Part shown: piece after piece, positions 44,532 through 52,725 of the stretch | Layout: the number at the start of each line of letters is the position of its first letter | How positions within the stretch are numbered: the stretch's first letter is position 1 | From: Gracilimonas tropica DSM 19535 | Lineage (GTDB): Bacteria; Bacteroidota; Rhodothermia; Balneolales; Balneolaceae | Assembly (NCBI RefSeq): GCF_000375425.1 | Contig: NZ_AQXG01000006.1 | Location: 115,076-179,075 of the forward strand | DNA: 64,000 nt | Direction: 5' to 3' | Translations under genes and position numbers: made by a program | Notes under the pieces: model-generated | What the model saw: the letters and a program-made list of their open reading frames with translations, nothing else | What the model was told of the DNA's origin: nothing | Database searches by the model: none

Positions 44532-45722
44532 ATGCCTGAGTTACCAGATCTATCCGGAATATTCAACCGAACGCCTGAAGCGATCGTCGAGCAGTTTCGA
44601 TCGAAAGGGTATGCTGTATCCTGGAACTGGAGAGATACCTGGCAGGAAGCAAATACCCGGGCCTTTACCGTAGCCAAAGCGGTGAATCAAAATGTGCTGG
44701 AAGCGATCCGGGGTGAAGTCGATAATGCGCTGGCCAACGGCACCACCTTTCGGGATTTTCAGCGAAACCTTCAGCCTAAATTGGAAGAAATGGGCTGGTG
44801 GGGCAGAAAAGAAATTGTGGATCCGGAAACGGGCGAAGTCACAGAGGTACAGCTTGGATCTCCGCACCGACTTAAAACGATCTACCGAACCAATCTTTCC
44901 ACCTCGTATTCTGCCGGTCGATATCGCTCCCAAATTGCTGCAGCTAATCGCCGGCCTTGGTGGATCTACCGAACCGCCGGTGATCAGCGAGTCCGTGAAG
45001 AACATGACAAGCTGGCCGGGACTGTTGTACGCTACGACGATCCCTTCTGGATTACCCATTATCCACCCAACGATTGGGGCTGCCGGTGTGGGGTAGACTC
45101 CATGACCGATGCTCAGCTGGAAGCACGTGGACTTACTCCAACTTCCGGAGAGAACATCGATGACTTCGCAGGCGAAGGATGGAATTATAATCCGGGAGCC
45201 GCGCCCTGGGATCCGCTTACTCCCCGGCAAACTTCCCTGCAGGATATTCTCCCGGTCAACCGGGAACCCTTCGATATCCCGGGAAGCATCGATGATCTGC
45301 CAATTCGAACAGGATCCGTAATGCCAGAGGGTCAACCGGTCCAGGATTATGTAGGTGAATTCCTTCAAGCATTTGGAGCCAGTCGGTCAGCCAATGTATT
45401 CAGAGATAAAGCCGGTGACCCGGTGGTGGTTTCCGAAGCTTTGTTCAAAGATCCGGACGGGAACCTTCAATTCCCCGGGGGGGAATATGCCCAGCTTGCT
45501 GCCGATACCCTTCAGGAACCGGCCGAGATCTGGCTGAACTGGCTCAAGATCGATGATCAATACAAACTAAACCGTCGCTATGTAAGCCGCTTCGATCTGG
45601 ATGGAGACGAGCAATTCCTAAGCTTCGATATCATGGATGGCCACTGGCTATTTCGCTTACTCTCCCAAACCGAAGCCGACCAACTCCGAACCGGCTTCCT
45701 CCGCTACAAAACCCAACAGTAA
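44532..45722 (+). CDS. Minor head protein (Mu gp30/F-type) fused to PBECR2-type nuclease domain
   Basis: 396 residues. The N-terminal domain (about 1-205) is the Mu gp30/SPP1 gp7 minor head type, with TIYRTNLSTSYSAGRYRSQI and YPPNDWGCRCGVDSM. The C-terminal domain (about 275-396) reads GDPVVVSEALF, ADTLQEPAEIWLNW and RYVSRFDLDGDE, matching a phage-Barnase-EndoU-ColicinE5/D-RelE-like predicted nuclease (PBECR2). Such a domain may be ejected with DNA and act on host RNA. The enzymatic activity is a prediction. Confidence 0.8.
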   Translation: MPELPDLSGIFNRTPEAIVEQFRSKGYAVSWNWRDTWQEANTRAFTVAKAVNQNVLEAIRGEVDNALANGTTFRDFQRNLQPKLEEMGWWGRKEIVDPETGEVTEVQLGSPHRLKTIYRTNLSTSYSAGRYRSQIAAANRRPWWIYRTAGDQRVREEHDKLAGTVVRYDDPFWITHYPPNDWGCRCGVDSMTDAQLEARGLTPTSGENIDDFAGEGWNYNPGAAPWDPLTPRQTSLQDILPVNREPFDIPGSIDDLPIRTGSVMPEGQPVQDYVGEFLQAFGASRSANVFRDKAGDPVVVSEALFKDPDGNLQFPGGEYAQLAADTLQEPAEIWLNWLKIDDQYKLNRRYVSRFDLDGDEQFLSFDIMDGHWLFRLLSQTEADQLRTGFLRYKTQQ

Positions 45723-45748
45723 CACCGTAACACTATAACACCGACCAC

Positions 45749-46222
45749 ATGCCCAACGAAATTATAGTCGACCTCGGCAACTCCCTGAAACGCGTAAACG
45801 AAATGGGCCTTCGGCTGAAAAATACCAAAGAGCTTACCGCAACCATTTCCGAAACCATGCTTAGCGATATCTCCCAGCACTTCGAGGATGAGAAAGGACC
45901 AGATGGACCGTGGCCGGATCTGGCAGAGTCCACCAAAGAAGAACGCCGCAAAAAAGGATATTGGCCCGGGAAGATTCTCCAGCGCCAAAGCCGGGGTTCA
46001 GGATTATTAGGAAGTCTGCAACCTGAATACGATGATAACTCAGCGGGAGTTACTACGAATAAAGTATATGCTGCAGCTCATAACTTTGGTTTAGGCGAGC
46101 GATCGGTAGTTGCCTCCGGCAAATCGATGCCGGCTATTCCACAGCGGGAGTTCATGTGGTTAAGTACTGAGGCCAGGGAAGAGATTGGTGATACTGTAAG
46201 CGATTATATAGTTGGGGAGTAA
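45749..46222 (+). CDS. Virion morphogenesis/tail completion protein (Mu gpG-like)
   Basis: 157 residues. The N-terminus is helical, followed by KGPDGPWPDLAESTKEERRKKG, ILQRQSRGSGLLGSL, and YAAAHNFGLGER, the family core of the phage virion morphogenesis proteins. It closes the packaging/head operon. A terminator at 46225-46251 reads toward the other strand. Confidence 0.85.
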   Translation: MPNEIIVDLGNSLKRVNEMGLRLKNTKELTATISETMLSDISQHFEDEKGPDGPWPDLAESTKEERRKKGYWPGKILQRQSRGSGLLGSLQPEYDDNSAGVTTNKVYAAAHNFGLGERSVVASGKSMPAIPQREFMWLSTEAREEIGDTVSDYIVGE

Positions 46223-46224
46223 AT

Positions 46225-46251
46225 AAAAAAGGCCCGCCAACCGGCGAGCCT
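46225..46251 (-). terminator. Terminator of the prophage lipoprotein gene
   Basis: On the minus strand GGCTCGCC and GGCGGGCC-type arms around GGTT form a hairpin followed by TTTTTTATTT. It lies 21 nt after the stop of the lipoprotein gene. Confidence 0.8.
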
Positions 46252-46271
46252 GAAAGCGGAATCAATAAAAT

Positions 46272-47000
46272 CTATTCCAGAAAAGCTCTGTAGCTTTCAA
46301 TTACACTATTCTGAAGGGCATCATGAGAAGCACTATTACCCAAGGCAAATGCCCCAAAAATTACCGTGTTATTTTCAATACGAAAAAACTTATCAGCGGG
46401 AACAAATCTCGAATCAGGAATCCATTTCAGGTACCCGAACTGAATGCCGTCTTTGAAATTAGAAAGTGCATCATTTTGATATTCATTATCAATGTTAAAA
46501 TTATAAATGAAGGCGCTATCAGCTTCCACCGATTTCAAACCGGCGTTAGCATAAATTGTATCCATTTCGGCGGCGGTAAGGCTGGCGTAGGTAGTGTCTC
46601 CGTTTGCTATAAATGTGAAAGAAGTATCGCCGGCAACGGTAGAGGAATCAACATTCATGGTATAAGGTAGAATGAATTGCTCTTCGGAAAGAACAAGGTT
46701 CGGATCCTCTTGGAATAAAGCTTCAAGCGAGTCTCTAACTTCCTCACTGGCATCAGCGTAAGTATGAAAGATTACTTCTCCAGATTGCCAGGTATAACGC
46801 AAGGTGTCGTTAACCGTGTGAACTGTACCGGAGTCGTCACGGACTTCAAATTGAAAAGGAGTGAAAACCTCAGCCTGCATAGCAGACTCAAGCGCTTCAG
46901 GAGAAATGCGTTCAAAATTATTGTTAGAGGTATCATTATCCAGGATATTACACCCTGAAAAAAGTACCACTGCTGTGATTAGGTATAGTGTGTATCTCAT
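46272..47000 (-). CDS. Secreted lipoprotein, prophage cargo gene
   Basis: 242 residues. A signal peptide with lipobox LFSGC (Cys at about 17) is followed by an Asn/Asp/Thr-rich secreted domain. It has no recognised family. It stands between the packaging operon and the early operon with its own terminator, the usual place of a lysogen-expressed cargo (moron) gene. It could alter the host surface, for example to exclude other phages; that is inference. The start has the AACCGATGAG context. Confidence 0.75.
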   Translation of the reverse strand: MRYTLYLITAVVLFSGCNILDNDTSNNNFERISPEALESAMQAEVFTPFQFEVRDDSGTVHTVNDTLRYTWQSGEVIFHTYADASEEVRDSLEALFQEDPNLVLSEEQFILPYTMNVDSSTVAGDTSFTFIANGDTTYASLTAAEMDTIYANAGLKSVEADSAFIYNFNIDNEYQNDALSNFKDGIQFGYLKWIPDSRFVPADKFFRIENNTVIFGAFALGNSASHDALQNSVIESYRAFLE

Positions 47001-47069
47001 CGGTTTATTGTTTTGTTTAGAGGTCGAATTTAAAAATAATATTTACGAATTAATTTAAAAACAGTTACA

Positions 47070-47360
47070 TCAAACTGATTGCTCATTTAATATATGTTGA
47101 ATTATTTTATCCATTAAATCCGTAACGGCCTCGAGTTTAAGTTCATAGATGTTTGCTTTCTCTCGATTCCAGGCTTTATCTAATGGTTGAATATTTTGTT
47201 TATACTCAATTCTACCCCATGCATTTGTCTGAAGTTTGGTTTGATCTTTCTCAGCGAAAGCTACAATATTATAAGTTTCTTTATCTTTGTCTGGTTGTTC
47301 TTCGATCCAAATTTTGAATCCTCTAAAGTCTTCTTTTATAATTTGCCTTTTAATCATCAT
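47070..47360 (-). CDS. Prophage protein of unknown function
   Basis: 96 residues with mixed charge (EDFRGFKIWIEEQPDKDKET, IYELKLEAVTDLMDKIIQHI). It is separated from the Pol X-like gene by 8 nt on the same strand. No family is recognised. Confidence 0.6.
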   Translation of the reverse strand: MMIKRQIIKEDFRGFKIWIEEQPDKDKETYNIVAFAEKDQTKLQTNAWGRIEYKQNIQPLDKAWNREKANIYELKLEAVTDLMDKIIQHILNEQSV

Positions 47361-47368
47361 TAATTAAT

Positions 47369-48076
47369 TTAGTTACGGTTTGATGGCTTAATATAACCCA
47401 TCCCAGCCTTTTCAAAAATCATATCCTCGCTGTGGCAAAACTCTCGTCGGTCGGTTCCCAGGTAGTTTTCTTTTTCTGGCTGACTTCCCGGAAGATGTAC
47501 CAGGTAGCCGTCCTCAAAGTTATACCCGTTGCTTTTCAGCTTAGCAATCATCTTCACGTTAAAATCCTTAGGGCCGGTTCGTATGAAATGGATCACCCCG
47601 AAATTATCGCTGCCAGCCAGAAAGATATCGATCTTCACCGGGAGATCTTTATACCAGGTCAGGCCTTTCCAGTGTTTACGATCGAGGCCGTAGTTATTCT
47701 CTCTCGAGATTTCCCGATCTAAGCCCAGGCCCAGCTCCGGCACTTCGGTTAATACCTCTTTACCATACTTTTCAATAAGCATTGAAGTGTCCTTAAATCC
47801 CGGTTTAATCCATTCTACATTTGGAAGGACAGCCAGGCATTTATCTACCAGCTCGGAGTGCTGCACTTGGGTTTTACTCGGAGCGAAGATATCCTTCTGG
47901 GGCAAATCTTCCTTCACCCAATACTTCTTCGGGTGCGCCACGATCTCAATATCGCTCACCTCCGCTTTCTGCCGGCGGACCGATCCGGCCACTTCCACCC
48001 GGTAACAATGCGGGGCCATCAGCTGCGTAAGTCGGCGGGCTATTTTGGTTGCTATGTCGAGGGGGATCTTTTTCAA
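47369..48076 (-). CDS. DNA polymerase X-like nucleotidyltransferase
   Basis: 235 residues. The nucleotidyltransferase core reads VEVAGSVRRQKAEVSDIEIV (GS and DxE), and VKIDIFLA supplies the third Asp. RTGPKDFNVKM corresponds to the family-X thumb motif. It lacks the 8-kDa lyase domain, so it is a minimal polymerase or a modified nucleotidyltransferase. It could repair gaps after transposition. It is followed by an AT-rich inter-operon gap, and a plus-strand gene starts at 48137. Confidence 0.8.
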   Translation of the reverse strand: MKKIPLDIATKIARRLTQLMAPHCYRVEVAGSVRRQKAEVSDIEIVAHPKKYWVKEDLPQKDIFAPSKTQVQHSELVDKCLAVLPNVEWIKPGFKDTSMLIEKYGKEVLTEVPELGLGLDREISRENNYGLDRKHWKGLTWYKDLPVKIDIFLAGSDNFGVIHFIRTGPKDFNVKMIAKLKSNGYNFEDGYLVHLPGSQPEKENYLGTDRREFCHSEDMIFEKAGMGYIKPSNRN

Positions 48077-48136
48077 ATTTGCCTGTCTCTTAATATTAAA
48101 CTACGTTCGGATTACAACCTTAAATAATTTAGACCG

Positions 48137-48571
48137 ATGAGTGATTTCCCTACTGATCCTGAAGTACTGCACATAAAAGAAGCTGACGGAAAAGCAGTTA
48201 GAGCCCGCTTAGTAGATATCGAAAATGTAAACCAACCTGGCACTCGTTTCAAAAATGCAGTCCATATTGAGCTCTTTGATAGAATCGAAATCGGAAATCT
48301 GAAAAGATTTGAGCATGATACTTTTGATAATGGTGACTCAGAAAAAGAATATGATATAGACTCAGGCATTATTCTTTGTAATAAAAGAGCTAAGGATACT
48401 TCTGTCTTCCATTCCAATGAAAAGAAGGCAAGTTGTAAGAAGTGCATTTCCATTGCTAATCGTTTAATTAATAAAGGACTTTCAATATATCTTTGTGATA
48501 AAGAAACATGGGATCTACTTCAGGATATTATGATTAAGAACATTGTTCATAAACTTGCCTCAAATAGATAG
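48137..48571 (+). CDS. Cys-containing prophage cargo protein, unknown function
   Basis: 144 residues, opposite in strand to the early operon. It is AT-rich, with a possible metal site (CNKRAKD...CKKC). The start has the ACCGATGAG context. No family is recognised. Its odd orientation and composition fit a lysogen-expressed cargo gene inserted between operons. Confidence 0.6.
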   Translation: MSDFPTDPEVLHIKEADGKAVRARLVDIENVNQPGTRFKNAVHIELFDRIEIGNLKRFEHDTFDNGDSEKEYDIDSGIILCNKRAKDTSVFHSNEKKASCKKCISIANRLINKGLSIYLCDKETWDLLQDIMIKNIVHKLASNR

Positions 48572-48573
48572 GA

Positions 48574-49251
48574 TTAACTGTTAAGGTAAAGCCCCGTCCC
48601 AACCTGCCGGTTAAACGCTCCGCCCTGCATGCCGGTCATGGCCGCTCGGTTTTCGATTTCCTGCTGACTCATTTCTTCCGGATCCAGTTCGGTTAAATGT
48701 TCCGGGTTTACCAGCTGGCTCCGGATGATGTACTGCTCAAAGAAGAGCGGCTCCAGCGTTTCCTTTTTTGCCTTTCGGGTTCGGGCTTTTCGGCAGCGGT
48801 TTAGCTTCGGAATGATCAGTCGTTTCCATTCGGAATTCATGTGCCGGCGGAAATATTCATAAGCACATTCAATGGTGATGTATTCCATCTGATCAAGCTT
48901 AATGGCCAGCTCCCGGGCTTCGTATAATTCGCCGTTTTCCTCGCGCCAGTTCCGCTTCTCAACAATAAAATCTTCCCGGTTCAGAAAATACTTACAAAGC
49001 ACGATGAACAGTTTGATCTCAATGTTGGAAGTCCAGGTAAAGCAGTACTCCGATCGAAGCAGCTCGTCCAGGTTTAGGGAGTCAAAGTCGTACTTCATTT
49101 GAAGTCGCTCCATCGCTTTACGGGCGGCCGCTTTCTCACCTTCGGTAGCGCCACGCTCAGCCAGGCGAATCAGCGAAGCAAACCGCTTCTGAATCTGATC
49201 CGTGGCTTTCGTTTTGAAGAGATCTAATTGGGGTCGTTCTTTCTTAGGCAT
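48574..49251 (-). CDS. DUF2786-like phage protein
   Basis: 225 residues from ATG at 49249-49251, which overlaps the upstream stop (TGATG). The N-terminal half has IQKRFASLIRLAERGATEGEKAAARKA-type sequence, the DUF2786 pattern. The C-terminal half is basic and helical. Found in many phages with unknown role; possibly a DNA-binding or transposition aid. An upstream in-frame start inside the previous gene is rejected. Confidence 0.75.
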   Translation of the reverse strand: MPKKERPQLDLFKTKATDQIQKRFASLIRLAERGATEGEKAAARKAMERLQMKYDFDSLNLDELLRSEYCFTWTSNIEIKLFIVLCKYFLNREDFIVEKRNWREENGELYEARELAIKLDQMEYITIECAYEYFRRHMNSEWKRLIIPKLNRCRKARTRKAKKETLEPLFFEQYIIRSQLVNPEHLTELDPEEMSQQEIENRAAMTGMQGGAFNRQVGTGLYLNS

Positions 49252-49562
49252 CAAATCCTCCCGGTGATCAGGAACTTTATCAACACCCAAACCAAACTTT
49301 TCACCTGCTTCTTATTCAGATGCATTCTGGTGATCATAGAAACTTCTTTAGGAATAGGATACTCTACCCAACCATTTCTCTTGGTGGTCTTAATGCCAAA
49401 TTTCGAAGCTTGGGATGCCAGAATCTTTGGGTCAGGATCATCTACTCCCAACCAGACCTTATCCTCAAAAGCTGCTGAGGATTTTTGCATGCTACATTTA
49501 GCTCCATAGCTATCTTCAAATTTGTATAAATCGAATCCGCGATCAGTCTTTTGTTTCTTCAT
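49251..49562 (-). CDS. Phage protein of unknown function
   Basis: 103 residues. KVWLGVDDPDPKIL and the C-terminal MHLNKKQVKSLVWVLIKFL are the visible features. It is in the early/middle operon and overlaps the next gene by 3 nt (TGATG). No family is assigned. Confidence 0.65.
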   Translation of the reverse strand: MKKQKTDRGFDLYKFEDSYGAKCSMQKSSAAFEDKVWLGVDDPDPKILASQASKFGIKTTKRNGWVEYPIPKEVSMITRMHLNKKQVKSLVWVLIKFLITGRI

Positions 49563-49565
49563 AAC

Positions 49566-49832
49566 TCAATCCATTGCATTATAACGGGAGCGGAAAGGGT
49601 CTTCACGATACTCCCGCTTCCATTCAGGTTCAGGGGTTTCACCGAAAGCATTCCAATCCTGGATGCTTTCCTCTTCGGTCCAGCCGGCACCGATCATGCT
49701 GCAGCCATCGTCTTTATCGGGGTCGAAGTTTTCGCAGGCCGTGAGATATACACCGCCTAATCGCTTGTCGTGTTGACTAATTGTTGCTTGACCTCCGCAT
49801 TCGGGGCAGGGTTGTAAGGTTGGCTTACTCAT
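49566..49832 (-). CDS. Lar-type zinc-ribbon protein
   Basis: 88 residues. PCPECGG near the start and a second Cys group around ACENFDPDKDDGCS fit the small Lar/zinc-ribbon family, known in some phages to reduce host restriction. A W and an acidic tail follow. The anti-restriction role is a family-level guess. It overlaps the gene at 49829 by 4 nt. Confidence 0.65.
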   Translation of the reverse strand: MSKPTLQPCPECGGQATISQHDKRLGGVYLTACENFDPDKDDGCSMIGAGWTEEESIQDWNAFGETPEPEWKREYREDPFRSRYNAMD

Positions 49833-50161
49833 CTCAAACCTCCTGAAGCAAGTTCAAGCTGCTTTACAGGTTCTGGCCTGAGTGCGATTTGTTCACGGAA
49901 GGTTTGGGACTTCGCTACGTATTCTTTGATGTAGCGCTCAAAGAGTTTCTCAATGGCCTTAACCGTGCCACGGAATTCCATTTTCTTTAGCTTCTCCGCC
50001 CGGGGCGCATCGCCGGCGGCATTTAATCCATAGCCTTTGATCAGCTGAAGGCAATAATCCGGATTGGTAACAGAAAGGGTGATCTTGATATATCGCTGGT
50101 GGTCCAGCTGATACCACCGGCTGCTTTTAAAGCCCTGGTATTGGTGTTGAATATAATGCAT
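49829..50161 (-). CDS. Phage protein of unknown function
   Basis: 110 residues, basic, with SLTNPDYCLQLIKG-like beta and helix segments (KITLSVTNPDYCLQLIKGYG). It is in the middle operon, overlapping the Lar-like gene by 4 nt. The AACCGATGAG motif lies just upstream of its ATG. No family is recognised. Confidence 0.6.
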   Translation of the reverse strand: MHYIQHQYQGFKSSRWYQLDHQRYIKITLSVTNPDYCLQLIKGYGLNAAGDAPRAEKLKKMEFRGTVKAIEKLFERYIKEYVAKSQTFREQIALRPEPVKQLELASGGLR

Positions 50162-50206
50162 AGCTCATCGGTTGTAGATCCCCGGCCCGAAGGCCAGGGA
50201 AAGGGG

Positions 50207-50713
50207 TTAAAGTTTCACTTCGGATTCCTGACGGGGGTCGAGGTCGTACAGGGAAGCAGCGGTGGCCTGAATGGTTTTATACCACTCATTACCGTATTTA
50301 TCGTTTGTGGCATAGAAATCGGAAAAATCAGGGCTTCGCAGTTTCATTTTCCATTCCTGGGTCTTTGATCTGAACTGGGGATCGATGCGAAGTAATTCGT
50401 GGAGCAGAACCATCTTCTTTTCAAAGTTCCCAAGCATATCCCAGATCTCTCCGGACACTTCGATCAGGTAGTCATTCCCGGAGTAATGCTTTACCTCACG
50501 ATTCGCTTTCATACATTTGGCCACTCGCTTTTTGCTGAGGTTCGGATAGATCAGGAAGTAGCCGATCTCGGCCGGACCGAATTCCATCTTATGCTCTTCG
50601 ATCACTTGCTTTGCCAGCGCCTGAACTTCCGGAGATTCCATAAGTTGCTTGGTGGAGTGAATCGTTGCCTCCGCCTTCAGGAATTCATCTTTTTTGTTTT
50701 CGTTGTTACTCAT
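50207..50713 (-). CDS. Phage metallopeptidase-like protein, altered active site
   Basis: 168 residues. The pattern AEIGYFLIYPNLSKKRVAKC, YLIEVSGEIWDML and KKMVLLHELLRID resembles the phage metallopeptidase family, in which HExxH lies in the last motif. Here the motif reads HELLR, so the second His is replaced by Arg and zinc chemistry is doubtful. The leader AACCCACCTAATC directly before the ATG is shared with two other genes of the prophage. Confidence 0.6.
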   Translation of the reverse strand: MSNNENKKDEFLKAEATIHSTKQLMESPEVQALAKQVIEEHKMEFGPAEIGYFLIYPNLSKKRVAKCMKANREVKHYSGNDYLIEVSGEIWDMLGNFEKKMVLLHELLRIDPQFRSKTQEWKMKLRSPDFSDFYATNDKYGNEWYKTIQATAASLYDLDPRQESEVKL

Positions 50714-50754
50714 GATTAGGTGGGTTTATGGTGATTATTTAGGGGTCGAATTTC

Positions 50755-51129
50755 TTAATACTTCCATGAAGCCGGGACAGAGAATTTTTCTTTTGTAAGT
50801 TCCGCGATGGGATATTTGATCGTTCGGCTGATTTTAGTGGTTACTCCTGCGGCAACAAATTCAATATTTCCACCACGGATCAGTGAATTGCGAATTACTT
50901 CAACTCCCAGGTAGAAAGAACACTCTTGTGGTTGCACGCCAATCACCTTGCCAGTGCCAGTTTCAACAGTCCAGGATTTAAGAAGCTGTCCCTGGTCTTC
51001 AAACTTCACTACATACACTTCTTTTTCATCCATTGGTATAGGAACCTTTTCTGTTTTGCAGGTAAAACCAATCCCCATGCTTTGGTTAGCGAGTTGATTA
51101 ATGCGATTTATAGTGTGTTGTTTGCTCAT
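50755..51129 (-). CDS. Phage protein of unknown function
   Basis: 124 residues, beta-rich (VYVVKFEDQGQLLKSWTVET, CSFYLGVEVIRNSLIRGG). It is in the middle operon, overlapping the next gene by 4 nt. The start has the ACCGATGAG context. No family is recognised. Confidence 0.6.
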   Translation of the reverse strand: MSKQHTINRINQLANQSMGIGFTCKTEKVPIPMDEKEVYVVKFEDQGQLLKSWTVETGTGKVIGVQPQECSFYLGVEVIRNSLIRGGNIEFVAAGVTTKISRTIKYPIAELTKEKFSVPASWKY

Positions 51130-51395
51130 CGGTTACTCCTTGTTGGTTTAGGGATATAAAAAGGTCTGGGCGGAGATGGTTGTGGAATTTCATTTTTAGG
51201 GCGTTTGATATTTTCACTTGGAATCACCGGCATATTCAGTTCTTCCATCATTTTTATCGCTTGCTTCATAGCAAAGGTTTTGCCGTTTTGACGGCCAACC
51301 TGTATAACTATTAATGGCTTTTCTCTACACTCCACAATCTCCTCGAGAAGTCTCTTTGCTTGAATGGGGCCGAATTCAATTCCTTCCATAATCAA
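51126..51395 (-). CDS. Small protein with P-loop-like GRQNGKT motif
   Basis: 89 residues. LIVIQVGRQNGKTFAMKQAI resembles a Walker A loop, but the protein is too short for an ATPase and has no Walker B. The C-terminus is Pro-rich (QPSPPRPFYIPKP). It overlaps the Mor-like gene by 4 nt. It could be a regulator fragment or a nucleic-acid-binding protein. Confidence 0.55.
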   Translation of the reverse strand: MIMEGIEFGPIQAKRLLEEIVECREKPLIVIQVGRQNGKTFAMKQAIKMMEELNMPVIPSENIKRPKNEIPQPSPPRPFYIPKPTRSNR

Positions 51396-51709
51396 TCCTC
51401 AAATAATTGTGCCTGATCGGTGTTTTTAGTTTTACTCTGCAGGTGTTTCTTAATCACTTGATAGACCCGCATCTCACTGCAGCCCAGCTTCAGGGCTAAG
51501 TCCTTTGCATTCCCCATCTCATGATTCTCAATGATGTACGCTTCCTGGGCTCGGTTCAATGAAGCCTTGCTTACATACAAATGAATAGAGGGAACGCCGG
51601 AGAGCAGCGAGATCACCGTATCGATCCCACAATTCTCATACACCAGCTTCAAATCTTTATCCAGGTACTTTTCTACGTTATCTATTTCTCGCATCCAGCT
51701 TAAATCCAT
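51392..51709 (-). CDS. Mor-family transcription activator
   Basis: 105 residues. The Mu Mor/C pattern is present: LVYENCGIDTVISLLSGVPS, IHLYVSKAS, and a helix-turn-helix ALKLGCSEMRVYQVIKKHL. Mor activates the middle and late promoters of Mu. Its place after Gp16 matches Mu. Targets could be the palindromes at 20171 and 38629, but that is inference. Confidence 0.82.
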   Translation of the reverse strand: MDLSWMREIDNVEKYLDKDLKLVYENCGIDTVISLLSGVPSIHLYVSKASLNRAQEAYIIENHEMGNAKDLALKLGCSEMRVYQVIKKHLQSKTKNTDQAQLFED

Positions 51710-51710
51710 G

Positions 51711-52166
51711 TCACTTCATCTCCTTTAATGCGGTTAAAATTGCCCGGGCATGTTCCTTCGTCAGCCATACTAATTTCTTCACTCCGGATCCTGGCTGATT
51801 GATGGGGCGAGTTTGTCGTTCAACAAACTGCTCCAGGCTTTCATCGCTCTTATTTCGAGCGATATCCCGCCACATCGCTTCAATCTTTCGAAGCTGCTTA
51901 GGGTCTGCCATGTTGGCCGGACGTGGCCGGAGGTATTCATATTTATGCCGGCCCCAGCCATGCCGGGTCGTTCCTTTGTTCATCTTTCTTTTGGGTTCCC
52001 ATCCTTGAGCCTGCATATCCAATAGCAGCTCCTCAGCCTCAGAATAACTGAGATCCCGGGAAGTACTTACTCCATATTTTGCGAGCATACCTTCATAGGC
52101 TATATCAGTTAATTTCAATTCCTTTTTAGCGATATGAATCTTCGCTTTCTGTGCTTGATTAGCCAT
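51711..52166 (-). CDS. Mu Gp16-like regulatory protein (DUF1018)
   Basis: 151 residues with HIAKKELKLTDIAYEGMLAK, GWEPKRK and KLVWLTKEHARAILTALKE, the DUF1018/Gp16 pattern. The function is unknown in Mu. It is located directly before Mor and overlaps the DnaA-like gene by 8 nt. Confidence 0.85.
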   Translation of the reverse strand: MANQAQKAKIHIAKKELKLTDIAYEGMLAKYGVSTSRDLSYSEAEELLLDMQAQGWEPKRKMNKGTTRHGWGRHKYEYLRPRPANMADPKQLRKIEAMWRDIARNKSDESLEQFVERQTRPINQPGSGVKKLVWLTKEHARAILTALKEMK

Positions 52167-52644
52167 GCTGAACCTCCTTTTCTTTATTGATCAATTTCTG
52201 CAGACCTTTCATGAAATTCCGACTGGGTGAACCGCTGGGCAGGTGAAGGTGAATTTGAACGACGCCTTCCACGCGATCTATTCGAAACACCCCAGGATCC
52301 ATCTCATCCAGCTTGCGCTGCGCCTCCAGGATCCGCTCGTAATATTCCCGGATTTGATTGACCGTGACGTAATATTTCTTTTCAACGGTCTTCTCGAAAA
52401 CATCGAGGGAATGAATGATGGTCGCATGGTTTGCTGGTCGCTTGGAAAGCACAATGCCCTCGGCCTTAGCCAGTAGGTCATAGGTTGGTTTGCGCTCAGC
52501 GAATATGATAGCCCGGAGAATATGCCGGTAATCAGCATGAAGCTGCTCTCGGCCTTGCTGGAATTTCTTCCAGTTATCCGAGCCGTAAAGGAACCCAAGC
52601 AGGTTCCGGTAATCCATAATTAAGTCATGAAGATCTATACTCAT
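52159..52644 (-). CDS. DnaA-domain-IV-like DNA-binding protein
   Basis: 161 residues. RHILRAIIFAERKPTYDLLA and LSKRPANHATIIHSLDVFE resemble the C-terminal helix-turn-helix of DnaA, where R-D-H-(S/T)-T-V reads the DnaA box. The AAA+ domain is absent. It may bind phage or host DnaA boxes; the role is inferred. The AACCGATGAG context marks its start. Confidence 0.65.
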   Translation of the reverse strand: MSIDLHDLIMDYRNLLGFLYGSDNWKKFQQGREQLHADYRHILRAIIFAERKPTYDLLAKAEGIVLSKRPANHATIIHSLDVFEKTVEKKYYVTVNQIREYYERILEAQRKLDEMDPGVFRIDRVEGVVQIHLHLPSGSPSRNFMKGLQKLINKEKEVQHG

Positions 52645-52725
52645 CGGTTTTTGGTTTGGTTGAATAGACCCGGAGGGTATCAGCCCCCGGATCAGCTATA
52701 TGAGTGGATTGTTATGGGGTACAAA

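Noticed and set aside
44550-45368. 272-residue minus-strand frame
   Set aside because: Antisense shadow of the minor head protein; no recognisable motif.
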